DNA from: Archegozetes longisetosus | Taxonomy: Eukaryota; Arthropoda; Arachnida; Sarcoptiformes; Trhypochthoniidae | DNA: 64,000 nt | Assembly (NCBI GenBank): GCA_018873245.2 | Contig: JAEMBT020000005.1 | Location: 1,996,001-2,060,000 of the forward strand | Reading direction: 5' to 3' | In this document: positions 24,657-37,989 of the stretch, piece by piece | Position numbering within the stretch: the first letter of the stretch is position 1 | Layout: every line of letters begins with the position of its first letter | Notes under the pieces: generated by a model | The model's input: only the letters and a program-made list of their open reading frames with translations | Told to the model about the DNA's origin: nothing | Database searches by the model: none | Translations under genes and position numbers: made by a program

Positions 24657-24672
24657 CCTAACCTAACCTAAC
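24657..24672 (-). repeat. Three units of the arthropod telomere motif
   Basis: CCTAACCTAACCTAAC, equivalent to (TTAGG)3 on the minus strand. TTAGG is the ancestral arthropod telomere unit. Three units could be chance in AT-rich DNA. Confidence 0.4.
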
Positions 24673-24870
24673 TTGAAGCTAAGACTTGTGAACAAAAAGT
24701 CTAATTATGAAACGTTTATATAATTAAAGTTGTTTACTTCGAAATGTTCTCTCAAGGTTTTTGTTATTACACAGTTGAACTGATGGTAAAACTCATTGAA
24801 TTAATACTTAAGCCTTCAATATTTAACTCTATTAGGTGCTCTGAAAGTCTCCGATATTGAAATGAACCGA

Positions 24871-24968
24871 CATTATTGTTGGCGCGTGCTTTATAACAGA
24901 GGCAAGCTCATCGAGTTCTTAATATCTCTAATTCTTTTTTCTAAGTAAAGCACGCGATAATAACAATG
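24871..24968. repeat. Imperfect hairpin with 23-nt arms
   Basis: Left arm 24871-24893 (contains GCGCGTGCTTTA) and right arm 24946-24968 (contains TAAAGCACGCG) are near reverse complements around a ~52-nt loop. A similar TAAAGCACGCG occurs alone near 19010. Confidence 0.5.
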
Positions 24969-26487
24969 TAAAACTTTTCTTTACCCATGAACTTTCAGGT
25001 TTCTTTATCAAGAACCATGTATTTAATGACCACTCTTCGAAATAAGTTTATTATTTAAATCAAATTTTCAATTCAATTTATAATTATCTATATGCCTTTA
25101 TTATTATAGTCGCAGGTATTTTGTGTTCAAGTTTGGCTGTAGTTATTATCAATTCGTGTCTCCTTGAATTGTGCCACTTTGAATCTATAATGTAATGTAA
25201 CGTGACTTATCTTACATTTAGTCATATCTGCAAAACTGTGAATATGTGCAAAACCCGCATCACATCCTTTTCAGGTATTAAAACACAAATTTTCAGGTTG
25301 AATTTTCTCATTCAACTACTAACTCATTAAATGTAAAGCTCATACCAACAAAGGTTAATTTATCCATGATATTCTTTTATTTATTTGCTCATTATCTGAG
25401 TCGTACTTTTCTGAAACACTAGTTCCATACTAACGAAACGGACACTCAAACGATTTCGACTAAAATTAAAGTAAGTTATGTGAAGTATGCAATTATTTCA
25501 TAGTAGAACATCGACATAACTTTATGAATTACTTATAACCTAAAATTTTGAAATGACCTTAAATTTGATAAAATTTCCTGCAATAAGTAATTTATTATTC
25601 ACTTATGGTATAAATGAAAGCTATTTGTAGAGAAGTGATCGTTTAATAATTGAAAAAGAAGATAATTGAACAAAATTTTTCGATATCCTCATCTTATACG
25701 ATAACCGATATTTGACGGAAAAACATAGATAAATGACTTTTTGATTGGTTGGAAAAAGAGTAGGATTTTCAGAAAAGAGGTTTTATGAAAAGAATTGAAT
25801 AGTGAAAAAACTAATATTTAGTTACATTGACTTGAAACATACAATAAGTGTTCCGTATGGAGTGGTAGAGGAGTGAGACTTTTATTAACGAAAACTTCAT
25901 GTTTCATTTAAGGTTAACCAATTTTTAGGGACGACATTAGTAATGATTGACATCTGAATATATATTCAATAACACACATATTCAGCAATCCTTTGGTTGG
26001 GGAAGAAATAATCTTTAATGCAAACATTTAGGCATTTCTACATATTGTCATAACATGAGCGAAAGGGCACAACTATTAGCGTCAAATTCAAGCAAACATA
26101 ACAGTACTGTAGTTGCAAACTCTGAACGATTCACACACAAAACCCTCAGATACTATGCCTTCAATACTATGGCGAAAGTCTATTCAATATATCATAGAAA
26201 AAACATGGCTTGTACACAACGCATGTCTGCTGCCAAATGTGGGTTTTGTCAGCTAAGGGACACATCCATCGGTTGGCATAACTCAATGATGCATTTGAAC
26301 ATTAGCCAAACCCTTAGCCAATCAGAAATAGTTGGTTGAGCACAAATTCATATAAGTAGTTATTGCTACTTCAAGTTGTTGTTGTTGTTGTTGCTTCTGC
26401 TGCAACTCTGTTGAGTTCTAGTGGTGAAGAGCTCTCCATCTGATTCTGAGAGTTATCGTGAGCTATCGTGAGAAAGCCATCGTAATC

Positions 26488-29259
26488 ATGAATATAGGTT
26501 CGTCATCGCCTTCATCAGTGTATAACACAGAAGTGCAGCGATCAACCTTTCCAAGTGCTTATTACGATCCTTTCTATCCAAATGGTGGACCGACTACTTG
26601 GAGTTCATATCCGCCGCCAACATATCAAAGTCAAGCGTCACAATCAGTTGCATCGGGTCCGGCGTCTTGTCTTCTGCCGTCGGGACCGAAAGGATTAGTT
26701 GGGCCTCACTTTACACCAGTTCATCATCAAAGAAGAAAAAGAAGAGTGCTCTTCACCCAAGCGCAGGTACGTGTGATGATGAGTGCCTACTTCAGGGTGT
26801 ATGACCTCTTCAAGACACACGATGACCCTTATCATTGTATTCTCTCATATGGATGACCCTCTCATCAACACCCTTCCAACTAATCCCCTTTTCCTTATCT
26901 AAATGCTTCATCTGGAAAGCTCTTAACCAATTCTTGACATCAACTTTGCGGTTGTAAAGTGATACACATGTAAAGTGTGTTCAAAGCTTTCTATTTCTAC
27001 AAAAGTGATAACTCTCTTCACAACACTTTAATTTAACAGAACTGCACAACTCGTCTATTTAACCGCTACTTTGTATATAAATATAAGTATTTCAATACAT
27101 ATTTCATCACTTTTAGGTCTACGAATTGGAGCGAAGATTTAAGCAACAAAGATATTTATCTGCTCCAGAACGCGAACATTTAGCATCACTTATTCAGTTG
27201 ACCCCAACTCAAGTAAGTTTATTTCATTTTATTTTTTCTATTTCAATATCTAACTCAATATTCAACTGAATATTTGGCTTCAATTTGAATATATGACGCA
27301 TTGTCTGATGTTATGTAAGCAAAAGAATCTAATTTTTTTCGTTTCCTAACGTCAATCTTTAAGCAGATTGTCATTCAAGATAAACCGTTTACACATCCAA
27401 AAAAAACTTTAGAGTTAAACTTAGTTTATTTTTTTTCTTTCCCACTCTGCAGGTGAAGATCTGGTTTCAGGTACGTCTGAATCAATGAATAGAAATGAGA
27501 AATACCTGATGTGATCATGAATGAGTTCTAAATTGAAAAGTAAATCTTCATTTAATAGAATCATCGCTATAAATGTAAACGTCAAGCAAAAGAAAAGGCG
27601 ATGAGCGACGCCTCGCCAACACCACCGCACAACTCAACAACTGGTGTCAATCAAACCGGTAACTCATCCAACAATCCATCGAGTCATACCTTCAGTTCCT
27701 CTCCCCGTAAAGTTGCGGTTCCAGTTCTTGTCAAAGATGGAAAATCTCTTATGTAAGTTTTTCTTTGCCTAATATAAATCAGCTTCTCTTCACTTCTCTC
27801 TGTTTATCGATTATATTTCAATAGATATGTGATCAGTTTTACCCCTTATGACAAACAATCTAATATTACGTGCATTAGATTCCGTTGTGTTTGAGTACTT
27901 TTCAATCGAACATAAAGTACATTAGATTCCGTATGTTTGAGTAGTTTTTATTGAGTAATATTGAGCTAAAGCTTATTTGTCTTTACATTGAATTTTTTAT
28001 TGGATTTTTGTTTAATTTGTTGACATAATATGTAACTGTAATTAGCAGCAATTGACACTTGCATCCTATGATTTTTATTCTTATGCAATACTATTTAACG
28101 TCATTCCTTCAAATCAATCAATTCAATTCAAGGATCAATTTTTATTCCCTTTTCATCTTTCATAATCGTCTCTAAGGTCATCAGTTGAGTAAAATTCAGC
28201 AAAAAATAATAAATAAATACAATCAGTTTATAGTTCTATTGAACAATAACATTGATTAAAGCTTAGACGTCGATTGTGGCAAGGTTGAGTCAACTTTTTC
28301 GATCTAATCAGTAAGGTTTGGCTAAATTTTTCTGCGCCTAAATGGCACATTCTGTCTCTAAATGGAAAAGCTTTAAAGATCAAATGTTCCATTGAAAAGT
28401 GTCTTTTCTAATCGAAAAGTACTTAAAAATTGATTTGGTACCGATCCGAACTTTTCGTGTTTTTATCGGGTTCAGCCTATTTCGACCGGAACCCACTACT
28501 CAATCAGGTTCACCTGACAACTCAAGTAGTCCGATGTTCAACTCTAAATTAGACTTTAGTTTAAGTTGAATAGTTATTCAAAGTTGGACACAAATCCGCG
28601 CACACTATTTGAGTCACTTATTTCTAGCTTTTGAAGCTAGAAAATTAATTGATTTGTTTGACCGCACACAACTTAGTAGAGTGGATCACAGAAAAAGTAG
28701 TATTCCTATACTATGATGTGCTTGAATTTGATCCTAAATTTTTATAAGTCCATGCTCAATAATCAATCAGATATAAATTAAGTTATACTCGCTATGTTAT
28801 CGGAAGACATTTATGTTTATGGACTTTGAATAATTTTTCATTTCTTTAATTTATATTCAAATATTGATTTGAAATATAATCGATAGTAAAAATTTTGAAT
28901 AGCAGTTAGTGAGAAAATATTAGAATTTGAATCGAGAAACAAGTGAATCTAAATTAAAGTGTGCTATTCTACTGAAACCCTATAGTCCTTCAACATCATC
29001 GGGTAGTTCTCCATCAAATGATCACAGTTCGCATCACGAAAATGCAATGTTGATCGCATCGCAAGCAGTTTCATCTGCCAGTGTATCGTCTGCAACACAC
29101 CATCATTACCACCATTTTGGTGCCAATGGTGGACCAACAGTTCCATCAACTTTCGGAAATCCATTCGGAACTCCGAATTCGTTTTCGTTGGCGCACCACC
29201 AAACAGGTCCTGATCCACACCATGACTTCTTATTAAGAACATCAGTGTCTCACTGGTGA
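26488..29259 (+). CDS. scro: NK-2 class homeobox protein, scarecrow/Nkx2.1 type
   Basis: Nuclear transcription factor of brain and pharynx development in arthropods (vertebrate orthologue Nkx2.1). Coding exons: 26488-26766, 27117-27212, an 18-nt microexon 27453-27470, 27559-27752, and a last exon ending at 29259. The homeodomain starts [12 protein letters not shown] and continues [18 protein letters not shown]; it ends VKIWFQ plus [13 protein letters not shown] with the NK-2 hallmark Tyr54. Cys56 and RQAKEKAM point to scarecrow/Nkx2.1 rather than vnd/Nkx2.2. The NK2-specific domain follows ([13 protein letters not shown]). The C-terminus is Ser/His-rich and ends in Trp, as in Nkx2.1. The start is uncertain: 26488 is the first in-frame ATG, the frame is open back to 26428, and no TN motif is seen, so an upstream exon may exist. 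The last acceptor is either 28943 or 28985; both keep phase. Confidence 0.92.
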
Positions 29260-32120
29260 GCCGTTTTTATTTAATTTTGTTATATGTTATCTAACCCTTA
29301 ATTGCATTTAACCATTAATTGACATGTTTTTTGTGTTTTGGCATGCGTAGTCTCCGAGACTATGAATGCAGGAAAAACTGAAAATATGCTTACTTTGTAT
29401 GTATAGTTATATATACTTTATAATTATATAGGACTTGAGTCAGTTTAAACTGTTTAGATTTATTGCTTACTTCATATAAGATAAGGTTCAATCATATCAT
29501 CTTCTATTTAATAAATTATAATCTATCTTCAAATAAACTCTACTCAAACTTTTATGTTTACTCTTAACTCTATATTAATCTGAAATGTTCAAATATGAAT
29601 CAATTAGTCTGGAAACATGTTATGATTTTGTCAAATTACAACCACTTAGATCTAAATAAATTGATCGCAAGTCATCGCAAACATCAGTAGAATTATTGAG
29701 TATTTGCTGTTTAAATAAGTTAAGAAAATAGCAAATATTGTATACGAGTGAGAAATCCGTATCTGCATATCAATTTATTTAGTATTCATGTAATCACATT
29801 CGTAGCCCAGCAATATTTATATCAAGCATTATAATACCTCATTTAGATGACAAATTCAAGTCAAAAATACAATTATCACTTCAACCTCATTGAACAAATT
29901 CTTGAAAAACCAATCAATTAGTAAAATATTAGAAACAATTGGTTTTCTCATGTGATCAGTTTCATAATTAATATGAATATAATATTTGATTGAATCAGGT
30001 GGTGACAGATAACTCAAATCTTGTCTCTCAAATTACATTGTACTGAGTGAAGCTTCTCTCAGATTTGTCCAGATCAAACTGGAATCAAAATTTGAGTTCT
30101 ATGATTTATGATAGAATCGGAAGATAACTAGTATTTGCCGTTTTGACAGTTCACATTTTTCGATATATTATCGGAATCTACTAAAAAAACATTTCATTTA
30201 TGCTGTAATTGTATAAAGGTTCTGCAGTAATGCTCAGCAGCATTCTGTAAAAAATTACAAATTGTCAAAGCTATTAGTGATCAATTGAGAAGTTTAATTG
30301 TTTGTTGTAAATTAGAAATTGTAATCCATTTTAATAATTATAAAATATGGTACTCTTTTGTGATGATAAGCATAATGCATGTGTTTTAGTAATCAACTAC
30401 TAGACAAATAAAATTCAACTTATTATGTATAAAATATAAATAATTCCTATAATAACGATGTATATCAGCAATAAATGTGTAGAAATTTGAAAATAAAATC
30501 AATTATAACCGGTAGACAGTTTGGATCAATTAATTAGATTTAATGAATGTAATTTCTCATTAATAGATCGATTATACAGTACAATAGAACAATAGGAATG
30601 CCTCAATAAGCTTAACATTTGTCTATTTAAAAAAAAGAGAAGCGCTCAGTGTTTGTATTGAGATATCTAAACTTTTCTATAGGAGCATTTCTGGACTTTT
30701 AAGAATGAGGATTTATTTGAAAGGAAGACTGCTTCAATTAATATTAACTTTGTAGATTTGATTTTATTGATGAGTGAGATAAGCTTAATTAAAATTTCTA
30801 AGTATTCCAGGTCAAATTTATGATGGGATAGCATTTTATTAATTCCTTATTCATTCATTCATTTGATTTAAACTAGAATATGTGCAACATTTTAGTAATT
30901 TGTTGCCTTCAACTAAAAGCTGCAAGATTATTTGCGTCAATACCTGGACTAAGCTTAGACCTTTATTTAAGTAATTTTAAATATTTGCACTGAGAAGAAG
31001 CAGAAGTTTTGCTCTCTTATTTTCACATTTAGTTTGTTTGACTTATACGGTAGTTGTGATGGTTATGGTCAGCAGTTTATCGAAAATCGCTTTACTTTCA
31101 ATAAAGATTAGTATTCTTTTGTTAAAATCTGTGAATAAAGCATATTTAATACGTTTAGGCTTACTTTAGAGAGTTTTCACTTTTTAAAGGCATCCATGTA
31201 TTAAATCCTTACTTAAATACAACTGAGAATAATAAACATTTTGATTTGGCTCAAAGGCTAACTATATCTTATTAAATTTTAAGCGGAATAAAAAATCAGT
31301 CAAAACTTGAAGCTATTCCCCACTTCCTCTAATATTTATGCAGTCGGTCGCACACATATAGATATCTATACAGATTTGTCAATGTTGTGTATGTGAAAAA
31401 TATTGAAAGAAAAGAAAATATGAATAGGAAAGAAAAGAAAAGCGACAACTGATGTGTAAAAAATGCAAACATCCTCATTAATAAGGGAATAACAATACAG
31501 GTCTAAAAAATGATTATATAGAGCAGAGGGCAAACTAATGAAGCATTGCATGTGAAAACGGGCTCTTTTCAAATTACGAACCAATTCTATGGAATAGTCA
31601 ACCTATCTTTTTATATTTCTACTTTTCAAAAATATTTTTTTCTTCTCACTCTTCCAAACAACTATCTATCGATCAGTTTATCGGATGATTGCCTCGCGAG
31701 TTAGTCTATTAGAAACGAATTAGACTATGAATGTATATATGAATTCTCTATAAATTCTCTATGAATTCTCATCAATTCTCGATTCATATAGAATAAGGCA
31801 AGAAATCGGTTGATTTGAGCTGAATTGCGGCCAAGTTAATAAAATTTCAATTCATAACTTATAGTTATTGCGCACCACTACATAATAGTTATGCATTTGT
31901 TGATAGTTAGGTGTGGGAACGACATGTATTTATTTGAATGTCTCTATTTGATAGAAAGCAATGAAGCAGCAAATATACGTTCTCTAAATGTAGACGAGCA
32001 TACATTTTGCATGAAATATCCAACTATTTCTATTATAGCAAATTTAAACATCAAATTCATGAGCCGGGAGGGACTCCACCCGACACTTTGGTTTTCTATG
32101 AAAGTGGAGAAAATATACAC

Positions 32121-32210
32121 AATATATGGTTCAGTAATATATGGTTGAACAATATATAGTTGAGCCATATATAGTTGAACAATATATGGCTCAACAATAT
32201 ACAGTTGAAC
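32121..32210. repeat. 15-bp tandem repeat, six copies
   Basis: Six head-to-tail units of consensus AATATATGGTTGAAC, each exactly 15 bp with one to three substitutions. Confidence 0.95.
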
Positions 32211-33405
32211 TTCCTATCTCGCAAGAGCACTACAATACAAAATTATTCAATAAAATATTTACTTTCACTCTTCAACAACTTTACACTTAATTTGTTGCGG
32301 TTGAATGCCAGTCATGGCAGTGGTCGATGTGGTGGTCATTGGGAGGGGAGGCAAAGAAGGGAAGACTCACTTATTGCAGGGTTTTTTCTTTTTAGAATCT
32401 ATCAGAGTCTAACATTGATTTATTGAAAAGCATGTCGATATACCGTACAGTGATGTGAATCTGAATGCACGTGTGTATGCACTTTGCAACAGCAAAACCA
32501 ATTCATTCATACATAAATACAAAGCCATTCAGTCACATAAATGGAATGGGTGTCAAATACGCAGATATATTTACAAAGCTATTAGTAGTACTATTCACTA
32601 ACAGTGAGAGGCCAACCTCAAAATAAGATGGTTAAGAGCTGGTCCTAGTGCTAGTAGAAGACCACTGTTCATGCCATCAATGCCCAGGCTCTGATGAATT
32701 TGTCACTTTCTGATGCTTTCAGAGTAGTGAAACTAATATAGCATTTAGTGCTCTTTTCCCTTAAAAGCATCAATACAGTCAACACTATACTAACTAAAAG
32801 GCTTTCTATTAACCTTTTCTTCATTGAGAAATAGCTTTTTTCATTAGAGAATCTTTTGTTTAAGATTATTTACTGTATTCATAAGGAAAAAGTATCGAAA
32901 AAATCAAATTTTTACTAAAATCTTGGTAATGATTGCGTAGAGAATAAACTGTATTTTTGAAGCTAACACATATTGAGCTGTCAAATGAGGTGAGGGGAAA
33001 ATGAGATGATATGAACATATGATATGATACACTATTGTGATTACGATAGCGATGCTGATGACAATTGCTCGAAACACATACAATATAACTGAAATTGCGA
33101 ACAAATAAAAGAAGATCGAAAGTGAATCAGTCATCCAACAAAGTTTGTCGTTCGTTGAATTTGCGAATGTTTTTCTTTTAGTCAGCAGCAGCTACTGTCC
33201 GCTCTGGCAAAGCAACTAAATATTGAAGTGCAATGTCAATAGTGAGTCTGCAGTGAGTGACCATATAATAGAAATACGCTAAAGAGAAATACGTAGAGTG
33301 TGAAAGAGAGCCAATGCAAAAGTTTCCATTCAAGATGTATTGAAGTTAGTATAATATATATACAACTATAGGGTCGGTTGAGCTAAAACCAAAACCATTG
33401 CAAAT

Positions 33406-33410
<5 letters not shown>

Positions 33411-33445
<35 letters not shown>
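33411..33445. repeat. (AG)n microsatellite
   Basis: About 17 uninterrupted AG units. Confidence 0.97.
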
Positions 33446-33448
<3 letters not shown>

Positions 33449-36400
33449 AAAAATGCTGCAAACAGTAGTTTTTGATGTACATGTGCTAAGTTATGAAGGA
33501 ATACATTCTTGAAATGCCAAATATTTCATGTGCAGGTGTGATGGATATATCAATACATAAAGAGTTTTAAGAAAAAAGGATTGGATGAAAAGTGTTGGAG
33601 TTAAAATAAGAATATGATTGAATAGAGCGATGAAGCATTTATGAGTGGTTCTGCATGTTTGCTATTGATAGGTGCCAAGTGTTGCTTTCATTTACATTTT
33701 CATGCGCTAATCTCTTGAGATGTAGCCGAAAGGATTGGCCACAAGTGTATTTATTTAACGTAAACATATGAATGCACAATAATCTCTGTTATATAGAATA
33801 ACAGTATAAAAAATTTCACCAATATTCTCAATACTTCAAGTGTCCAATTTTATCTTTCAAATTGTCTCTTTCAGTTGACGCAAACGCATTTCGAGATAAT
33901 ACAGATCTGTCCACAATTTTCAGCAACTATTTTTCTTCCATTTAAGTTGTAATTCACATAAGTTCGTTCTTACTTTGATTGATCCATCGTATATTCGATT
34001 AGTTTCTATCAAACGCAATCAAATTCTCACTGTTTTTTGTATTATCTTTAAATATAGAGATTCGGAATAATAAGTTTACTATATAAAAAGTTAGCAATAT
34101 TTTTGACACTGCCAGAGGCCAAGTCAATCCTAATTACTTTAGACAGATAGCATATGTTTATAGGACTTAATTATCTTCATATTTTTTGGGAACACTTAGT
34201 CACTATTTTAGGTTTAGCAACAAAAAATAGTGAATTTTTAATTTAGTTTTGTTGAGGCCAAGTCTAGTACTGGTAGATGAGTGCGCTTTGAAGCACTTCG
34301 ATCTGAACTATATTAAAAACTATTGTGTACTTCACTACTTCATTTTAATTCATCACTCAAACGGATTTAGTAAATTCAATTGTCATCATTGGCCACAGAC
34401 AGCGGGAGTGCACCATTTAATACAAATCATCAAATGGGTGTATTGTCATTCCGCTCAACCCAGTCTTCGGCAAAATATTGGTGAGAATTGTATCTCAAGT
34501 GTTCCTCACTCGAAGTCTATTTGATTCTTGTGATCGGACTCTAAGTTATACAAATGTAGAATTAAATCAGACCAATAGTCGCATATTTTCATAGAGTGTA
34601 CACTTCATCCGATTTTGAGTGAGTTTTGTGTCAAACAAGAAATAGAAGGGAACGGTTCCGTATATGAGTAGTTATTGTATTTGTGAAAAAATCAGAGCTC
34701 TATTGCACCAAATGCCATAAGCATATGAAGTAACCCACTATTGATAATACACACTTCAAGCACATTTGCCCTCTGCGAGATGCCTGTGCCCCGATTAGGA
34801 CCCACTTCAGATACATTCGCCTTATTTGTCCCAATCCCAGATCCACTTCAAGAATTGACCACTTGATCAAAGTTTTAAACCATCCATCTGTCGATTGTAG
34901 ATCCAAAACTTGTCAAACCGAACGCAATATCTGACAGATTTTACATTAACCGATGCATAACTGTTTTGAAAATTTAATGCTTTAATTCAAACTTAGGTCC
35001 GAACGATTGGTGTTTAATATGAGGAAAGCTTAAAAAGTCAGGGATTCAGAGTTTTTAAATTAAAATAATTTTGATGGATTCGGGAAATCCGATTTCTTAT
35101 GTTGATTTGGGTAGAATTTGTTGTGAATGCCATTATCGAAATGAAGTGATTTGAAGGTATATTTAGAATAGAAATGTGTTGAGATAGTAAACAGATTTTG
35201 ATTGCAATATTGGAATATCTCAATATGGGTGGCCGTTAATACAATCGGCACAACATCATCATCTTTATCTAATATTGACATAACAAGAATAACAAAGCAC
35301 AGGTAAGGACTGGCAGGTAAAACAAAAAGTAGGCAACACTACGAAAAGTAAATATCAAAAACTCAATATGAAGTCTAAGAGCCCAGTATTTGAGGCCACA
35401 CAGAGAGTAGCTCTAGTCATGTGTGTCTGATGTGTGTTAGCTGACTATTTGCTTTAATATAGGTTTAAATAAATGCATTTGCGAAGGTGAGAAAAATTGG
35501 CAGCCAACTCATTGCCGAGATTCAGGTCTCATATCAAGTTCTGTTTATTAAACGAATCAGAGGCAATACGGGTAGGGATGGCTAGGGATGGGTAGTGACC
35601 ATAAGATAAATAAGGATTCGGAGGTTAATGCAAATATGACTAACGTTTCGAATGGAGAGAAGTGATCGAAGCAAGAAATGGGCAGCAAAGCGGTATCGGT
35701 TACTATTGCTATTGCAATTGTCGGCTCGGTTTACTATTATCACTCTATTCCACATGATGTGTCAGAATCCCAAATATGAAGCTTTTGCAAACATCACCAA
35801 AGGACAGTAGCCTTGGTTTAATATCCGGTTAAACGCCTATCGATCAGCTTACGATCTGTGAACACAATCTGATCTATTGATACATCAAGTGCCCATCTTA
35901 TATCTGCTAAAAAGATATTGCTTTTATTATATTGGATCATAATCTTCTCATTCTGTAAGTTACTCATTAAATGTTCTATTTTTTCTTAAGCTTTTTTTAA
36001 AGATAGGTTTGTAATCAGAATAACTTTATTTGTTTAATAAATAATAGTTATATTTCGTATTAGGTTTCCAAATATTTCATTGGTGTTGAACAGAATCTAA
36101 TACCCTACTAAATGTAAGCTATCATTGAAAGATTAAATTGATTTTTATCCATAAAGATTTGTTATTTAGAAGACTTTTCTGATGGCGCTGTGGCTTAGGT
36201 CTGTCTCGAACTTATTACAATAGGAGTCATACGAGTAAAGCTCAACTGTCAATAATCAATCTTAAGCTTCATTTAGCAGTTCTGACAATTTTGAGTAAAG
36301 GCGTCAGAAAATGCTAACATTTCAAAGCCTGTAGCTTAAATAAACAAAGATTTCTAAAAAATTCAATCTTTTGGTTTTTATGCCAGACATGGAAACTGAA

Positions 36401-37989
36401 AGTAAAAACTATTTGTCCTACATTTTAAAATTTGTTGCACTTTATTTCGTTCAGTCTTAATCTGTTAACAGTTATATTATAATAATGTTAAAGCTAAATA
36501 TTTAGGCTCTACTAAGTTTTTGGTCTCCGAGCATTGTTAAAGATCACGTTCATGAATGATTTTTATTAAGTTGAAACTAGAAGTTGGTTAGTTTTATGCT
36601 GTATTAACTCAACTGAACAGCATTTCGATGTGAGCCTCACTCACAATAATAATGAAACGGCCAATAGTTTGCACAAGTCTTTTTACAATGAATAAGATCT
36701 TTGTCAGTGTTGTATCAGAGAGGAAAATACACGTCGCATCACTACAGCACATGTCTATCAAAGCTTTTTCTTTAAAATATTTATCCAAGATTTGCATCCA
36801 TTCTGAATTAAGGCTTAAATTGTGTTTCACTGAATAAAACGGATTTTAAAGATTGAAATCCATATGATTTAAAGTATACAATATCCAGAATAAATGATAT
36901 GATGTATTCAAAGAGTAATCTAGACTTAAGAGCTTTCAATAGAGTGAAAGGTAAACATTTGTCAATTTAAAAATGAGTTGAGCAGAATTTTGAGCTAATA
37001 TACATCAAATTTGAACAAAGTTTAAATAGATATTTGAACTTATTTAATGTTTCAAGTATTGAGTGTGTACATCTAATAATCAAACCAAACTATATTACGT
37101 TAAGGCTGATCTTTGAGGGCATTTATTATGTAATGATAATGAACTAAAAGTTAATTATCAATTCAATAATAGAGAGAATATTAATAAATTGGTGTTCGTG
37201 TCGCACGTGTTGTTGGCATGACTACAACTTAGGTTAAAGTGGTGCACGTGTGGAATATCATAGAGAAATGATTCGAGAATGAGAGAGCGAACAGTTTGAA
37301 GTTCGTCATAAGGGATCAAATAGAGGATGGCTGCGGGCTATAGTAGTTGGAGTACATCATCTCAAGTGGAGAGAGAGGTAGTGCGTCTGATTAAGCCATA
37401 ACAATACTAAGGCAGACACTAATTGAGTTGTTGATGTTATTTCTACTGATATGTTATTTCAATATAGCATCAAAACCAGACAATGCCTACAATTCCTACA
37501 ATTCCGTATACGTTATACATAACAATATTGAGATCACTTTACTTCAAAACCAACTATTCGTGCATTCTCTTTTCAAGACACTCGTTCTGTAATTGAACAA
37601 TACTCTCTGTCCCCTAAACTTCTAGCTTTTGCTTCTCTTTTATTTTCTCAAAGCAATACATACACTCTTTGTATGGGTATAATTAACCTATGATTTCAGT
37701 TGAATAACATATGCAATCGAGTCGATCGTCAAATCAATTAGTGGTATATTATTTCTCAATTCGATCAATTGCATTATACAATAACATCAATATAATCAAT
37801 CAAAAATTATAATTGAATGAGTCACTTTTAGAATATAAAACAACAAATTTGATTATCTGTTTAATTCAAATGATACAGATGTAGAAAAGCGGAAACAAGA
37901 TCTCAATTGACCAAAACGTTTTTAACTTAGTTTTTGTCCTATTCATTCTATATTTCATAGTTTTGTTTCGATATCATTATTTGCTTTCT

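Larger units (their letters stand above)
16801..26427. other. Transposon-rich gap between ENOPH1 and the NK-2 gene
   Basis: 9.6 kb with no full gene. Supported content is listed separately: a Tc1-like element at 17288-17973, mariner transposase debris at about 19251-19770, a duplicated block at 20391-22225 with two nested insertions, a foldback at 23574-24063, small hairpins, and (CCTAA)3 at 24657. The right end should hold the NK-2 promoter; a CCAAT box lies at 26318-26322 and a (GTT)6 run at 26375-26393. Confidence 0.6.

Noticed and set aside
26055..26339. 94-codon open frame just upstream of scro
   Set aside because: No homology recognised, no splice link to the scro frame, and it lies where the promoter/5' UTR is expected; contains a CCAAT box. 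Treated as chance.
36176..36250. Possible tRNA-derived SINE head (TGGCTTAGG resembling an A box)
   Set aside because: No acceptable B box or poly(A)/simple-repeat tail at the right distance; similarity is too short.
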